Below are positions 34,920-47,120 of a stretch of 59,250 nucleotides of DNA, in pieces. The stretch lies in NCBI GenBank assembly GCA_001632435.1, contig KV424040.1, positions 1 through 59,250 of the forward strand, given 5' to 3'. How positions within the stretch are numbered: position 1 is the stretch's first letter; the number at the start of each line of letters is the position of its first letter. Source of the DNA: Calocera cornea HHB12733 (taxonomy: Eukaryota > Basidiomycota > Dacrymycetes > Dacrymycetales > Dacrymycetaceae). The notes under the pieces were generated by a model. It saw only the letters and a program-made list of their open reading frames with translations, ran no database searches and had not been told where the DNA came from. The translations under genes and the position numbers were made by a program.

Positions 34920-35205
34920 TTAACCGATTTCCAGGTTTCAACATTTCCAGGTTTCATCATTTCCAGGTTAACCGATTTCCAGGTTTCATCATTTCCAGAT
35001 TTCAACATTTCCATGTTTCATCATTTCCAGGTTAACCGATTTCCAGGTTTCATCATTTCCAGATTTCACCATTTCCATGTTTTATCATTTCCAGGTTTCA
35101 ACATTTCCAGGTTAACCGATTTTCAGGTTTCATCATTTCCAGATTTCAACATTTCCACGTTTCATCAATTCCAAGTTTCATCATTTCCAGCTTTCAACAT
35201 GTCCT
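34920..35205. repeat. 16-bp minisatellite, about 17 units
   Basis: Consecutive 16-mers of the form TTTCAWCATTTCCAGG, alternating with TTAACCGATTTCCAGG at intervals of three to six units, so there is higher-order structure. Looser copies continue to about 35400. The array lies about 4.5 kb from the left terminus. Confidence 0.93.
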
Positions 35206-35470
35206 CGTAATTACTACAACCATTCAGTCACACTTCCGGGGGATCTCTTGCCCGTATCCAGGTTTCCCTTTTCCAGGTTTCCGCGTTTCCACACCACTCG
35301 AGGTTCAGACATTTCCAGGTTCTAACATTTCTACTTTACACATTTCCAGGTTTAACCTACCGATTTCACCAGGTATCACATTTCCAGGTTTGCACATGTC
35401 CTCGTAATTTTTACAACAGTTCAGTCGCACTTCCGGGATATCTCGTATCCAGTGTGTGCCTTTCTTCCAA
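35202..35470. repeat. direct duplication of about 70 bp
   Basis: GTCCTCGTAATTACTACAAC at 35202 and GTCCTCGTAATTTTTACAAC at 35397 each lead into TTCAGTCRCACTTCCGGG, then ATCTC and CGTATCCAG. The two copies flank more TTTCCAGG-type repeats. A duplicated block next to the minisatellite. Confidence 0.75.
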
Positions 35471-35844
35471 GGTTCCGTTTTTCCAGGTTTTGCCTCTCCT
35501 ATATTATTCGTGTCGACTCGCAACTATACCAGCACCCACTTGACGGATGTTCAGCCGCGTCAACACCCCTTTACCATCTGTTAGAAGTGTGATGTTCTCT
35601 TCTGTCTCGCCTGCCACCCCGGGGCCCTTCCTTCACATCTACATCCGGAACTCTGGTTCAGCTGTGTGCATCAGGAAAAGGTATGGGGCTTCTTTCAACA
35701 AGTCAACAGGGTTCAATGTCATTGTTGTGCGTTCATAGTTATCATTCATTTCTGTTTCTTTGCCAAATCCATGATGATCGCATCCTGCAACCCAGTCTGA
35801 TCAACTACCACGTTCTACATATCCTCTCCCTCTTTTCCCTCGTG

Positions 35845-36207
35845 TCACGCTACAGCGGCTTTCCCACCTGTTCTTCTGGATCGGTTCTTATGAGACCCTG
35901 GGTTCTTCTCCAACCCGTCCCTCTTCCTATCTGCGGCGGCCTTCCTTGAACCTGACTTCCCGCTTGACTGCATGCTTGACTCGTTGACCTTGTTTGCTGC
36001 CTTCATTGCTGACTTCTTGATTCCAAAGACCTTACGGATGCGCTTCCAAATCGTCTTCTTATCTAGCCTAACGAGAGCCGTAGGCTGCACTCGTTTAGCT
36101 GCCGAGGACGCGCTTGAATACTCGGAAGAATGCGTCTCTTCTTCGCTCTCCCTTTCCTTGTCATCGTCTTCCTCTGCTGCTGCTGGTTTGATTTCAGGTA
36201 CCTTCAT
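35845..36207 (-). CDS. 120-aa charged protein, unknown
   Basis: Frame from ATG 36207 (MKVPEIKPAAAEEDDDKERE). Acidic start, then a central segment IWKRIRKVFGIKKSAMKAAN with amphipathic, basic character, then a Lys/Arg/Ser-rich end. It may be one exon of a longer gene. No family. Confidence 0.4.
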   Translation of the reverse strand: MKVPEIKPAAAEEDDDKERESEEETHSSEYSSASSAAKRVQPTALVRLDKKTIWKRIRKVFGIKKSAMKAANKVNESSMQSSGKSGSRKAAADRKRDGLEKNPGSHKNRSRRTGGKAAVA

Positions 36208-36349
36208 GTTGTTGTACTTTCGAATCGGGACTGTCCACCATATCAGCTCTGTCCATAGGCACCTTGCACTTATCTCTCACCTTGTTGCATCCGATCTGTA
36301 CGCATAACGCAACTAACCCCAGCGATCGAACAGTTGGTGCAGTACTCCA

Positions 36350-39300
36350 TCAATGCCGGTTGGACGCATACCTCCTTGACCCAGTTTTCCGGATTCGACA
36401 TGTCCATCGACCTTGCTTGCTTTTGTTGACAGTTTTGGCAACGATAGATACCATGCTTCCACTGTTCACAGTGTTGAATGTAATCCTCGATCCCACTGAA
36501 GACACGCTTACCACCGTCAACACCTCACCCGGATGCGTCACCAGCATACTCCCAATCCTTCTCAAATCTTCTGCCTTCAGCTCCGCATAGGCTATCTCCA
36601 CTGGAATCACCCGAGATCCGCAGTTAAGGTCGTCGGCCTCTGTCCAATGGCGCAGTTTGGTTCTACTCTTCACCGTACGCAATGCTGGCGTTGCCCGTTG
36701 CTTGAACGTCTTTCCGTTGTAGTATCCGTCCAACTCGGGTGCGTTCCGTTCCGGATACTCCAGTGGGTGGTAGTACGCCTGTCCTCCGTTTGCTTTCTTC
36801 GGTCCAGTTTCTTCATCTTCTGAAGAGGCTTGCGACTCGGGGTTCCTTGTTTCCCCCTCTCCGTCCATTGGATCATCGTCCTGTTCTTCGTCCGTTGAAT
36901 CGCCTTCCTTTTCCCGTTCTGGAGGTAGTTCCGATACGCGTTTGGCAGCTTCCTCTTCTCCCTCCATGGGCTGTTCATCCTCTTCCTCTTCCGACCCCTC
37001 GCTCGATCCATGCCGCTGTCGGATCCTTGGCACATTCAGCACTTCTTTGATCGAAGACCGTGTCGCGCCCCGCCGTCCGTTCCGCCCAGCTCGTTTCTGC
37101 TGTTGACCTCGTGCAGGAGGGCCGTCCTCAGTCTCATCCTTGTTGCCTAGCGTAAGATCCAGATCCGCCGTCAGGTCGACTTCCTCTACGTGCCGTGCCT
37201 TTCTATTTGCTTTCTTCTTTTCCGATTGTGTTTCCGGATGGTGACCTCTTCGCGGGGGACCTTTTGATGCTTCAGGAGCACCGGACTGATTCATATCCCC
37301 CAGCACTGGTCTTGATGATGATCCCGCCTCTGTCGACGGTAACTTAGCAACCTCTGCTCTCATCGGCATGTCCTCATTCGATGCAGTAGGCAAGTCGGAA
37401 TGATTATGTCCCGTTTTCTTGGGCAGGATCTCGAAACGTACTGTGTTCGGCGATGGCAGTGGCTCTTCATCGTCGATGTTCGATGCAGTAGGCAAGTCGG
37501 AATGATTATGTCCCGTTTTCTTGGGCAGGATCTCGAAACGTACTGTGTTCGGCGATGGCAGTGGCTCTTCATCGTCGACGTTCTCAGCGTCCAACAGCAA
37601 GGCCGCCGCAGCTTGCTCTCCAAGATCTGAACTTGCCAGGTGGGTGGTGGCCGGCTCGCCTCGCTGATCCTCCAACGCCGCATTCCCAGTCTGCCTCCCA
37701 CGCTCGTGTACTACAGGCGGGCCAGATTTCATCCGGGTCGGCATCGCGTTCCCGAGGGTTGGCTCGTTTGGTACCTCTCTGTGGGCGGTCGAGGATTGGC
37801 CGCTTGCCAATGGTGGAAGCCGTCTCCTGGTAGGTTCTCGGGTCTGATTATCGGATCCGGCAGACACACCTGGATTGATGCGTGTCGGGTTGGCGGTCGG
37901 GCGGGTTGGCTCGTTCGGTCCCTCTCTGTGGGCGGTGGAGGTTTGGCGGCTTTCCGATGGTGGCAGCCGTATCCATGTGGATTCTTTGGAGTGATTTCCC
38001 CCCTCGACTCCACCGGGCATGTCACGAGAAACATTCGTCCCCGCTTCTTGTCGCTGCTGATCATTCTTGTTCGACTCTACGTCATGTGTGACTTTGCGGA
38101 CATACTGGCGAGAAAGTGTTATAGGGCGATCAGGAGCACTCCCAAGCGCCTGGGCGTGACTGGCTCGAATGCGTCGCGGGATACGGCATGGATCTGGCAG
38201 CTCATCCTCCAAGTTTGATCCTCGTACTTCAGCCATGGCATACGCTTGCGATAGCAGCTTCAGAGCCTTTTCGCAGAACTTGTCCCCCGCCGATTCGGCC
38301 GTCATCATGTCAAAGGTAGTAAAAAAAATGCCCTTAACCAATCAGTCCTGTCCCAGAATCATTCACTACAACTCACCACCCAAAAAGCTGCTTTCACAAC
38401 GCGCTCAACGTCAGAGCAATCTGTCGCATTTATTGCAGCTCCTATTTTCCTCTCCCACAACCCTACGTCCAAGTAGGTTCTGTCCAGCGGTGCCAATACA
38501 GGATCCACGGCACAGCGCGACACTGTGTCGCTGGGGAGAGATTCCAGCAGGAGGAAGTCCGCTGAGATGGGATGCCACCGATCGCTACGACCTCCAATCA
38601 GCCCTCGCACCGTTTTCATGAGCGACATGAGATTCTGCTGCATCAAGTCGTTCGGCCACACATGATTCGCATAACCATACACAAGGTATTGGCATTGTTC
38701 GATAATCAGATTCGGTCAGCCGAGGTGCCTTATATGCTCTCACCCATCTGTTCGTGATGTGATCCACATACAAGTACCCGGATATAATGTGCTTGGGCTT
38801 GATCACAGTGACGTTCACGGGGACGTCTTCGAGCAGACCCTTGCCGTATCGGGCAGCCAGACAGCCCTGAATATACGCGTGTCTTGAATCTGAGCGTGCC
38901 GTCACCCAGCTTGCTGACTTTCCCTTCAAACGGACCGCCTCTGGGGCCCGTACCCATATCGAACTTGTTTGGCCTAGCGCAAACCTCTTGAAGTCGTCGG
39001 GCATGTAGCTTGCTCCCAGGAGCGTGTGCTCCTGACGCACATCGTAAAGCCATAACATGCGACTCGCCACCACCGCATGCTGAAGTAGCCGACCCAGCAA
39101 TACCCCAGGCCACTCAGGCATATACAAAGCTCTTGCACTGCGGTGGATGAGATTCTGTCCTCAATCAGGGCGGCGCAACTTCAGTCTCAACAGGCACGTA
39201 CCCAGATCTTGCCGTGGTACACCCGAAGCCACATGTGTTTGGCGCGTTCCGCGGGAGTGAAAGGCGGAATGTCTCCCGCTTGGTCCAGGGCTCTAATCCA

Positions 39301-39927
39301 GAATGCCCCGAACATAGTCTCCAGCCTTGCGGACCAACGCAGAACGGGACGGTTGATGCCTGCTCGAGACTTGATTAAAACCTGTAGTCTTCCATCTACC
39401 GTCAATACACGGTGTGGTGTTGGCGCGCTCCCCGGCCTGATGTCGTTGTAGCATTCAAACGGCTCGAAGTACTGGTTTGGGAGTTCTGCCACGTTCAGTC
39501 CCTTCCCTCTGCCGATCGGCGGCTCATAGCCTCGTTCGTACGTTGTGTTGCCGAGGCTCAATACTTCATTGATCTTCACACTGAGGCTTGGTGGATGGCT
39601 ACCAGACATTCCTATGTAGAAGTAGAAGCTGATAGCTGGATTCTAGCGTAGCCATCAGCACATTGAGCGTCTGACTCGGCGTTCACGATGCACCAGCAGC
39701 TCCCCTCGCATCGTTATATCCTCTCGCACCCGTAGCCAATGCAAGTCCGGGTCAGTCCCACTCAGTCCCTTCAGCTCGTACAACAGCTCCAGGTATTCCT
39801 TCATGATAGGGGCAAGTTCACGGGCGACTCGACGGTGGACGTCAGCTTCGGTAGCTTGCGCGAAAGTAAGTTCGATTAATTCTGCAGCGGCACGCTTCCT
39901 TTCATGCCCATCCGCATCTCCTTCCAT
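36350..39927 (-). CDS. large multi-exon gene of the giant element, unknown
   Basis: Coding pieces run right to left: 39927-39655 (start MEGDADGHERKRAAAELIEL, helical), 39609-39187 (PNQYFEPFECYNDIRPGSAP, HRVLTVDGRLQVLIKSRAGI), 39127-38585 (LLQHAVVASRMLWLYDVRQE, HIISGYLYVDHITNRWVRA), 38682-38359, and a long last exon from about 38300 to 36350. The last exon is a disordered, acidic region with a 34-residue duplication and ends in a compact segment (YYHPLEYPERNAPELDGYY, GSRVIPVEIAYAELKAEDL, VLTVVSVSSVGSRITFN). Precise splice sites were not all resolved. About 1,050 aa in total. No known domain; the conserved-looking second and third pieces suggest an enzyme or structural protein. Confidence 0.5.
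37381..37584 (-). repeat. 102-bp in-frame tandem duplication
   Basis: 37381-37482 and 37483-37584 are nearly identical and encode two copies of a 34-residue unit containing DDEEPLPSPNTVRFEILPKK. In frame, so the protein stays open. Near-identity of the copies points to a recent event. Confidence 0.95.
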
Positions 39928-40261
39928 CGTATGTCGAGATACTATCGTGGCGAATCTGTTATGGCAGCGTCGATCAACGATCAATCTATTAGCGACTCTG
40001 TCGTCGGGATGGTCATGTACAATATGAGTGCCGCAGTACTACTGGATCTGGAGGACTGGTTGATGATCGGGTGGCTGAGCACGGATGCAAAACTAGAGCC
40101 AGGTATATAGATCGGTGCGACCCGGTCAGCCAGCGGGGGAGCCAACCCCTGAAGCTTTCATTCCCCAACCCACTTGCAGGTGGCCGCCCACTATCAGCAC
40201 CATAAACCGCTCCAGGTTACCATGAAGCACAAGCAACCGCTGTCGTTTCGTCCAGCTTGAA

Positions 40262-42322
40262 CATCGATAGTCTCTGCCAACCGCGGCACTGCTGCGACGC
40301 GTTCTGTGTCTTTACTGGCCCTCTCACCTCGCACTGGTCCGCTTCCCGTTACCTCCACCGCTCTCCCCAAACGCAAGATCGACTCCCTCAAGTATGACGA
40401 AGAAGACAACCTCCCACTTTATACATGCCACAAGGTTCTGCCAGTCGTCGCCACGTCCCTCGCGCCGGAGCCAGTGTATCACTGCTACAGCGATGAAACG
40501 TGGTCCCTGTTCATCTCAGAGGGCGGTATAGTCGGCGGCACTTTTTACAACCATACATCTGGACAAACGCACACCATTCGACCGTATGGACCAAACAAAG
40601 ACCCGCTTCTATATCTCCCCGACAGCCCGCCACTCATATTGCGTCGATCGGGTTGCTTAGTGGAAGTTGTTATCGGGTACGAACTGGCACATAGGAAAAC
40701 GGATCGGGTTGAGCGCGCGCACGACAAATTTGCGACGTTCCTCATCAAGATTTCGCCCGAGATGGCCAGTGGCCGGTTGCTGTCTGATGTCTCAAGTCGT
40801 CCGATCGCATATAACGGCATGCTCGTCGTGTTTGGATCCAAACAAGGAGTCACGTATCCTCATATTTGGCACGAGGGTCGGCGTTGTGAAATAGCTCTGA
40901 AACTTCCTGTTATGGTAAGGGCCAGCTTACAACTCATTCACCTTTGACTCACCAGTGTGGTAGCAAGGATCCTTCACTGCTACCTTCGACCAGTCAAATC
41001 GCACTCTGGTCCTGGTCAGCGATGACAGCCACCTCTTCTATATCTTTTCAGTCGACGACATTGAGGAGGCTGCTTCTTTACCTTCACCCCAACCTGCTCG
41101 CCTCCCCAGATATACGGCAGCCACACAAACCGGGTTAATACCGCACTCCACCAAAGTATTCAACATAGCTGGTCTCACGACTGTTTTCGTCGTTCGTGAA
41201 GGACAAGAAATAGTTTTCTACCACGCACCGTCCCCCGACACCCTTACGCCGTACGCCTACGCGCACCTCAACCTTAACCACTACATCACGGACGTGGCCA
41301 TAGCCCCCAATGGGCGTTTCGCAATGATATTGGGACATGACAGTACCGGCAATAAACCATCATGGATATCTATAGGTGCATTGCCGTTACCGCCTCCACA
41401 CGCGTCCTCGTTCCTCGGCAAACTCGTATACCTTCGACCTATCTTGCAAGGAGACGCCGCTGAGGATGGGTTCCGCAACTTTGATTCCCTGATGATCGCC
41501 GCCTCGCCTAATACGCGAGGATTCAAGGTCACAGCCGGAATTCGACAGTCTTACGTCTGGCGTGACATTCACTTTCAGCCTGCCGATAGTAACTCACCCA
41601 CACCTGCTGTCACTCTCACGCTCTCTATTTCTATTCCGGCGGAGTTCTGCAAGGGGCGGCAGAATATTCGAGCCATCAAGGTATAGCCTGCTTCCTCGCC
41701 TCTTCTGCTAATTAAGTGACCCATTAAACAGCGTCTGGTTTACAGCCGAGATATTGCCTCACGCCCCCGTGTCGTTATACGGTTGCGCGGCGTGCAGTCA
41801 CTCCCGTCACTGCATAAGTGGGTGACTGGTAAGAAGCTAAAGATCGTTTCCAAAGAGATCTTCCATCGGAATATGGGACCCGCCGTCATACTGCGTACCG
41901 GATTCGGTGTCCATGGCAATCTCGAATTTCATGCAAGGCTCTCTTACGGCTTCACCGATTCCTATATTGTTTCTTCTGCCATCAGCAATGGATGCCGATA
42001 CTTCTTATTGAACATCAGCAAGGAGTACGAGGAAACTCTTGACGCACAGTTCACCTTGCGGCATATAGATATATGGGACAAGCCTTCAATCACGGTCGAT
42101 CAGAAGACGCCCAAGCTGCCTCCGACTCTTGATGCCGCAATCAAGCAATTGTTGCTTGACACAGCACCCGCAATGGCAGTCGTCAAACAGCCCAACCCGG
42201 ATCGGCTCGGGCAGTTAGAAGCTCTTCTAGCAGATGTCGCTGACCTGAAACGTCAAGATGCACTGAATAGGCTGGCCGCTGCCGCACAGCTTGGAGCTAC
42301 CCCCGCGGCAATGACCGATTAG
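40262..42322 (+). CDS. beta-propeller-like (WD40-type) protein
   Basis: Three main exons: up to 40914, 40964-41680 and 41732-42322. The introns at 40915-40963 (GTAAGG...GTAG) and 41681-41731 (GTATAG...ACAG) restore phase perfectly, giving about 640 residues. Repeated strands with propeller-like patterning include NRTLVLVSDDSHLFYIFSVD, HYITDVAIAPNGRFAMILGH and TWSLFISEGGIVGGTFYN. The C-terminal 40 residues form a helical segment (LEALLADVADLKRQDALNRL). No in-frame ATG lies upstream after the stop at 40258-40260, so a short first exon further upstream is likely. Assignment as a propeller is from pattern only. Propellers usually scaffold protein or DNA complexes. It neighbours the unknown gene at 42.5 kb tail to tail. 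Confidence 0.6.
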
Positions 42323-42478
42323 CCAGTTCACTGCGACTCACTCTGTACTATGTAGTGTATCAGTCTAATGCAAGCCAATGCTTCTGTACGACCCTTCACG
42401 CTTTGGACCTCATAACGGTATCACTATCTGTTGCACGGTATCACTATCTGTCGTATCTAGACTACATGTAAGTGGCCC

Positions 42479-44100
42479 TCAAACATCCGCTTCCCCCTCG
42501 GCGGCACCACCTCTGCCAGAGTCTCCCTCCTCTGCGGCATCCTCCGGCCATGCCAGATCATTGGCGGCCGCATGCTCTTTCAGCGTCATCTGATGCATCA
42601 GTTGCCATCCATTCGTTGTATAGATCTCAGCGGGAATGATCACGTTATGATTCGTAGTGCTGGTCTGGTTCGCCGCAGTCCACAGCTCGCAGTACTCGCA
42701 CAAAGGAACAACCATTCTTCTTGTCGCGACGCCATTGACAAAGTTCGCCATGCGAGACCTCATATCCGAAGCAGTCACTGTCGCAATATCGCATCGTACT
42801 ATGTCGAAAGATGATACTGCTTGCAAGCGTGCGAGGCATATGATCTTGATATCGCATGCGGCCAAGTGCTTGGCGCTAGCCTCATTCCTCAACTTAGTCG
42901 ATAACCTGGAACCACTGAGTGTGGCTGCCTTCATAGAGTTAGATCTTGTGACGCACCATTTGAGAAATAGGGTTTCTGCGCAATTACCCAAACGAGAGAT
43001 GCCCGGCTTTTCGGCGCTCGTCGCACTACGTTGTTTCATCGCTATCAACCTCTCTAGCGCTGTTAACTTGACGTATACACGCTCTTCCATCAGCTGTTGC
43101 AGCGCCTTCATGTGATGTTGCTGGCAAGCCTTCTTCTCCGATGCGTGTTTCCACCAGTTGCCCGGGGTTGTACAGCCCGTGAGATGCAGACGGTCCTTGT
43201 CTTTCAGCGACAGCCCTGTAGCGACCGACTGGAACCAGGCCGTGGAGTACACCATAGGCAAAGATGACTGGATGGAAGTCTGGGGCCACACTCTCGTGAC
43301 TATCCAATAGAAGATGAATCCCCGGTTGACGGCGCAGGCAGCGCTCTCTCCGGTGATTAAAGCAGCCACGAGGTGAGCTGTACGGCGATCAGCGAGCACC
43401 AAACCGATCCTCATGTTAACTTACCGATAACATTGCATGCATCGGAGATTAGATGTCGAATACCATCCACATCGATGGCAACGGAGTAGACAAACCGACC
43501 GGTTTCGTCTGGTACGGTCACTTCACCGGTATCGGCCATGCGGAAGAAGGGTATGGTAGGACTGGGCGGTTCTCTCGGCTGTCCACGGGATCCTCGACCC
43601 CGTCCTGTCGTGGCTGCCGTTTGTCTGAAGATCAACGGTTAGCCAAGATAGTCCTGACAGGTCGCAAGCTTACAAGACGGTGCTGGTTGGGTTTTGGGGA
43701 TGTGAAATGCACCATTCCAATATTTCCGTGAACGCCGTAATAGCCCATGGTCTATCCGCCAAGTGTGTTATGACGTCTGTTTTGAGTTGGGCGATAACGT
43801 CCTGAGGCCAACATAAGGTATAATCCTGGCTATCACACAGAAAGACACAAGACATTACCTCACGCTGGGTGAGTTTTAAGTATTGTATGGCGGAGGCAAA
43901 GGGTGCATCGAGGTTGGTTGCGCTCATGCTGACGACCGGATCAGGACATGTAGAGCGAATATATCTTTAGAACCCACGCTTAAGTCGAAGTCCACGAAGA
44001 TACAGTACTGCTTCGCTTCCCGTTGGTGGCGATGCGAGAGCCCTATGCCGGGGAGATCCTTTTCACCTGCTATGAGTTGTATTAAGTGTGAGTTATGAGG
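42479..44100 (-). CDS. multi-exon gene, unknown
   Basis: Coding pieces right to left: about 44100-43950 (HRHQREAKQYCIFVDFDLSV), 43880-43675 (FASAIQYLKLTQREVMSCVF, WAITAFTEILEWCISHP), an intron at about 43675-43631 (GTAAGC...TTCAG), 43630-43435 (GRGRGSRGQPREPPSPTIPF, FVYSVAIDVDGIRHLISDAC), an intron with donor GTAAGT, then 43390 downward (AHLVAALITGESAACAVNRG) and a helical basic region to 42479. YCIFVDFDLS looks like a beta strand with Asp residues, but I cannot match a nuclease or polymerase family. Upstream exons may exist to 44464. Sits between the propeller gene and PIF1. Confidence 0.5.
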
Positions 44101-44579
44101 CCAGGACTCACGCGGATGTTAGTGATAGCAGATCGCCACGCCAAATCGCTTGGATGTTGAAGCTAGTTGGTCTCTCGAAACTGCTCCAGATGGCCGCGCG
44201 CCTAGTCAATCCAGTCGATCCAGTCGATGTATAGTGAGGGTGTTGAAGAGACGCGCCGTTCCTGTAAGGCAAGGGACCCCTACACCGCCTCTGGATGAGT
44301 TCAAATATCATGTGAAATTGATCTTGCCACGAGGATGTCTGCTGGTTCCCATTAGCAAGCAGCCTCATTAGTGATGTGCGAGCCTTACGTTGTCGGAGAA
44401 TGCCACTTCTCCCCTTTGCATTGAAAAAGGTGCCGCCGCACGGGGAGCTGTATATTGGATTCATTTAGGAGGATGTCATAATACAGGGGAGGTATAACTC
44501 ATACGGATCAAATACTGGCACGGTTTGACTATGGCTGCGACTGTCTACCTCGTTCTTAGCGTACAGTGTTATTATCGAT

Positions 44580-46575
44580 TATGCTGGGCCCGGGGGAGGT
44601 ATGATCTGGAGAGTTAAGCTCCACACGCTCACCCGGGGGTGGACGGCAATCTGCTGACTATCAGAGAATGCCGATGACCCGAAGCAGGTACTCACATTAT
44701 CTGGATCCAAACCGTGCACTTCGAGACATGACGGATCCTCCGCCCGAGACAATGCCACATACACCTGCCCTGTGATGCATCAGCGATGACCTCCATCACC
44801 AATGGCTGCGACACACACCATACGCGAAAGCACCCTGGAGGTGAAGGATGAGTCGTTTGAGAGTAAGACCTTGTGCTTTGTGGATCGATAAAGCGTAGGC
44901 AACAAGCAAAGGGACCTGAACAACGATCAGTCTTCAGCACCAAGAACACTGGGTCGATCAACACACTTGAAGTCTGCTGCCCCAACCGCCCCAGATATTG
45001 CGGGTTGTGAACTCGACGGGCTCGATTTGGACTTGTTGAGTCACGGTTCCTTGGTGGGACTTGAACTCGACGATGGGTAGAAGGACGTCCTCGTGGTGCA
45101 GGTTGAAAGAAACCTGCTGAAATCCATCTTGATCGGCAAGCTCCAATGCAAGGCCGTAGTTGCCTTTGGCTCGGGCCCACTGAGCTCGCGTCAAGAAGCC
45201 AAGGACACGGCCCATGCTCCCGTTCACCAAACCAGTATCGTTACCCAAGGGTCTCAAAAGCATTACTTGGGCTTCCGGCTTGAGCACCAGGTCGGAACTG
45301 ACTTGCAGCAGAGTATCGAGACTATCGCTTAGCTCGCCCGACTCGTCGATGGAGCGGTACGTTGCCGTCATCCCAGATAACTGTTCGATTTTCTGGGCAT
45401 TGATGTTACGGGCTTGAAAGCGGTAACAGCATCTGATAGGATGTCAGTTGCGCTTGCGAGGTCGATGGCTCATGCTGCTTACAGTTCCATCGGGGAGATG
45501 CGATCGCCATAGCGCACTTGCCGCTTGAGTAGTCGAAGCCTTTCTTTAGTACGGGCTGACGGTTTCCTGATGCGTACTTGAGCCAGCATATCTACAAATC
45601 CTGCCCTAGCGTCAGGATAGAAACCGTCTTTACAAAGGTTGCATAGGCTCACTTTGATCCTTCTGCCTTTGGACGAGCGTCAAGGTAATCGACCGTTGGA
45701 TGCAGGTCTTCCACATTGTGCCCTCAAATGCCAACTTGGGCACATCTTCTGTGGATATCGGGGGCAATTGAAAGAAATCACCCGTGATGACGAGCTGGAA
45801 CATGCATGAGGAACTGGCACTTGCCAATCAAATGATATATGCACTGACTTGAATACCCCCAAAGGGCCGCTGGTCATTCCTCACGAATCTGGCAACGCGC
45901 TCGAGTTGGTCGATGAACCAACACTGCACCATTGAGACTGAATACATGAGATGCCAAGCCGATGAGCGTCAATTAAGCACGTACTCTCGTCGATGACAAG
46001 GACCACCGCATCTTGTATGCGCGATTGAGCTTTGGGGTTGTTTCGTATGGAACTGAGCCACTGGCGAGATCCGCCATAGCCGGCGCCCACTCCTGCCCAG
46101 GAATGGAGAGTCATGCCCTGTATCTGCTCAGCAGCCATGCCAGTGGGCGCTGTCACGCCGACAGCGTCGACGCCGTGTGCCTGGCAGAGTCTGCGGATGA
46201 TCTCTTTGAGGAGAGTGGTCTTGCCGGTTCCTACCGTCGCAATGAGCACAGGTGATACTTCCACGACGATGCTCACCCACCTGCGGATCCCGTGAAGAAT
46301 AGATTGACGCCCTGATCCACCAAGTCCGCAATCGCTTCTTGCTCATAGGTCAGCTCCAGGGGTGGGACGTCGATCGGTGCGTCGGTAGCCCCGCTGTCCT
46401 CCATTGGGATGTAGGGTGGAGGCCACAACTGGGCATGGCCTGGTGCCCACTTCGCCCCGATATCTCCATACCATTCCGAAGAAGCGGTGCGCGCTGGTTG
46501 TTTTTCTTTCAGAGTTTTAAGGAGGTGTTGCTGGACATTTTCAGAATGCAATGAAATGGGCGGCTTGGACACCAT
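44580..46575 (-). CDS. PIF1-family DNA helicase
   Basis: ATP-dependent 5'-3' superfamily 1B helicase. Start at ATG 46575 (MVSKPPISLHSENVQQ). After removing introns the core motifs appear in order: LTYEQEAIADLV and Walker A GSAGTGKTTLLKEI (split by an intron), APTGMAAEQIQGMTLHSWAG, Walker B VVLVIDEISM, QLVITGDFFQLPPI, LTLVQRQKDQ, the FVDMLAQVRIRKPS segment, ARNINAQKIEQLSG, ALSIHKAQGLTL, and GQVYVALSRA near 44770. All boundaries checked (for example GTAAAG before TTG-GCA at 45638, GTAAGC...ATCAG at 45490-45440) keep the frame. No Helitron Rep domain is fused. It probably assists element replication or repair during transposition. Intact, unlike the surrounding fossils. Confidence 0.92.
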
Positions 46576-46821
46576 CTCCGTTCAAGACAACAATGAACAT
46601 CGAGCAGGCGCGGTAGACCAGCTACTATCCGTCGATAGCAGGAGTATTTGCCTCCGGGCCGGGTGCAAATCACTCTCACGCACCCAATTGGACCTAACAA
46701 TGGGCGGAAGTGATCGTAGGGGTCGATTCTCTGCCCTGAAGGCCCTCAAGCCATGCTCGTAACGCCAAGCATCGTGGACACATAGTCGAAGTGAAAAGTG
46801 ACATTCCAGTTCAGCTAAAGC

Positions 46822-47088
46822 TCAGGGAACAAGTGGATTCCAAGCAGTGTCTGTGAGGTCCGGCCTAATTAAATCATCAACTTCTCGTATCATCAAACCT
46901 TCGGTATCGGGTGAAGACGTGTCAGTGAATGGCACTGCATCCATAATGGGTAACTCCGACTCCGAGTCTTGTACGTCCGCTTGAAGCTCCATGTGCTCCT
47001 GTTCAATGGAGAGCTCTATGGCGCTGTGCGATGCAAAGGTGTAAACAAGGCTCTCGTTTGCGGGGCCCGTAAGAATGAGTTGTTTCAT
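46822..47088 (-). CDS. 88-aa acidic protein, unknown
   Basis: Frame from ATG 47088 (MKQLILTGPANESLVYTFAS) to stop, between the integrase stop (47121) and the PIF1 start. Rich in Asp/Glu/Ser (QDSESELPIMDA, DTSSPDTEGLMIREVDD). Could be a small independent gene or a misassigned exon. Confidence 0.4.
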   Translation of the reverse strand: MKQLILTGPANESLVYTFASHSAIELSIEQEHMELQADVQDSESELPIMDAVPFTDTSSPDTEGLMIREVDDLIRPDLTDTAWNPLVP

Positions 47089-47120
47089 CGCTGAATAGAC
47101 CGGCCAAAAGTTAGACTTGG

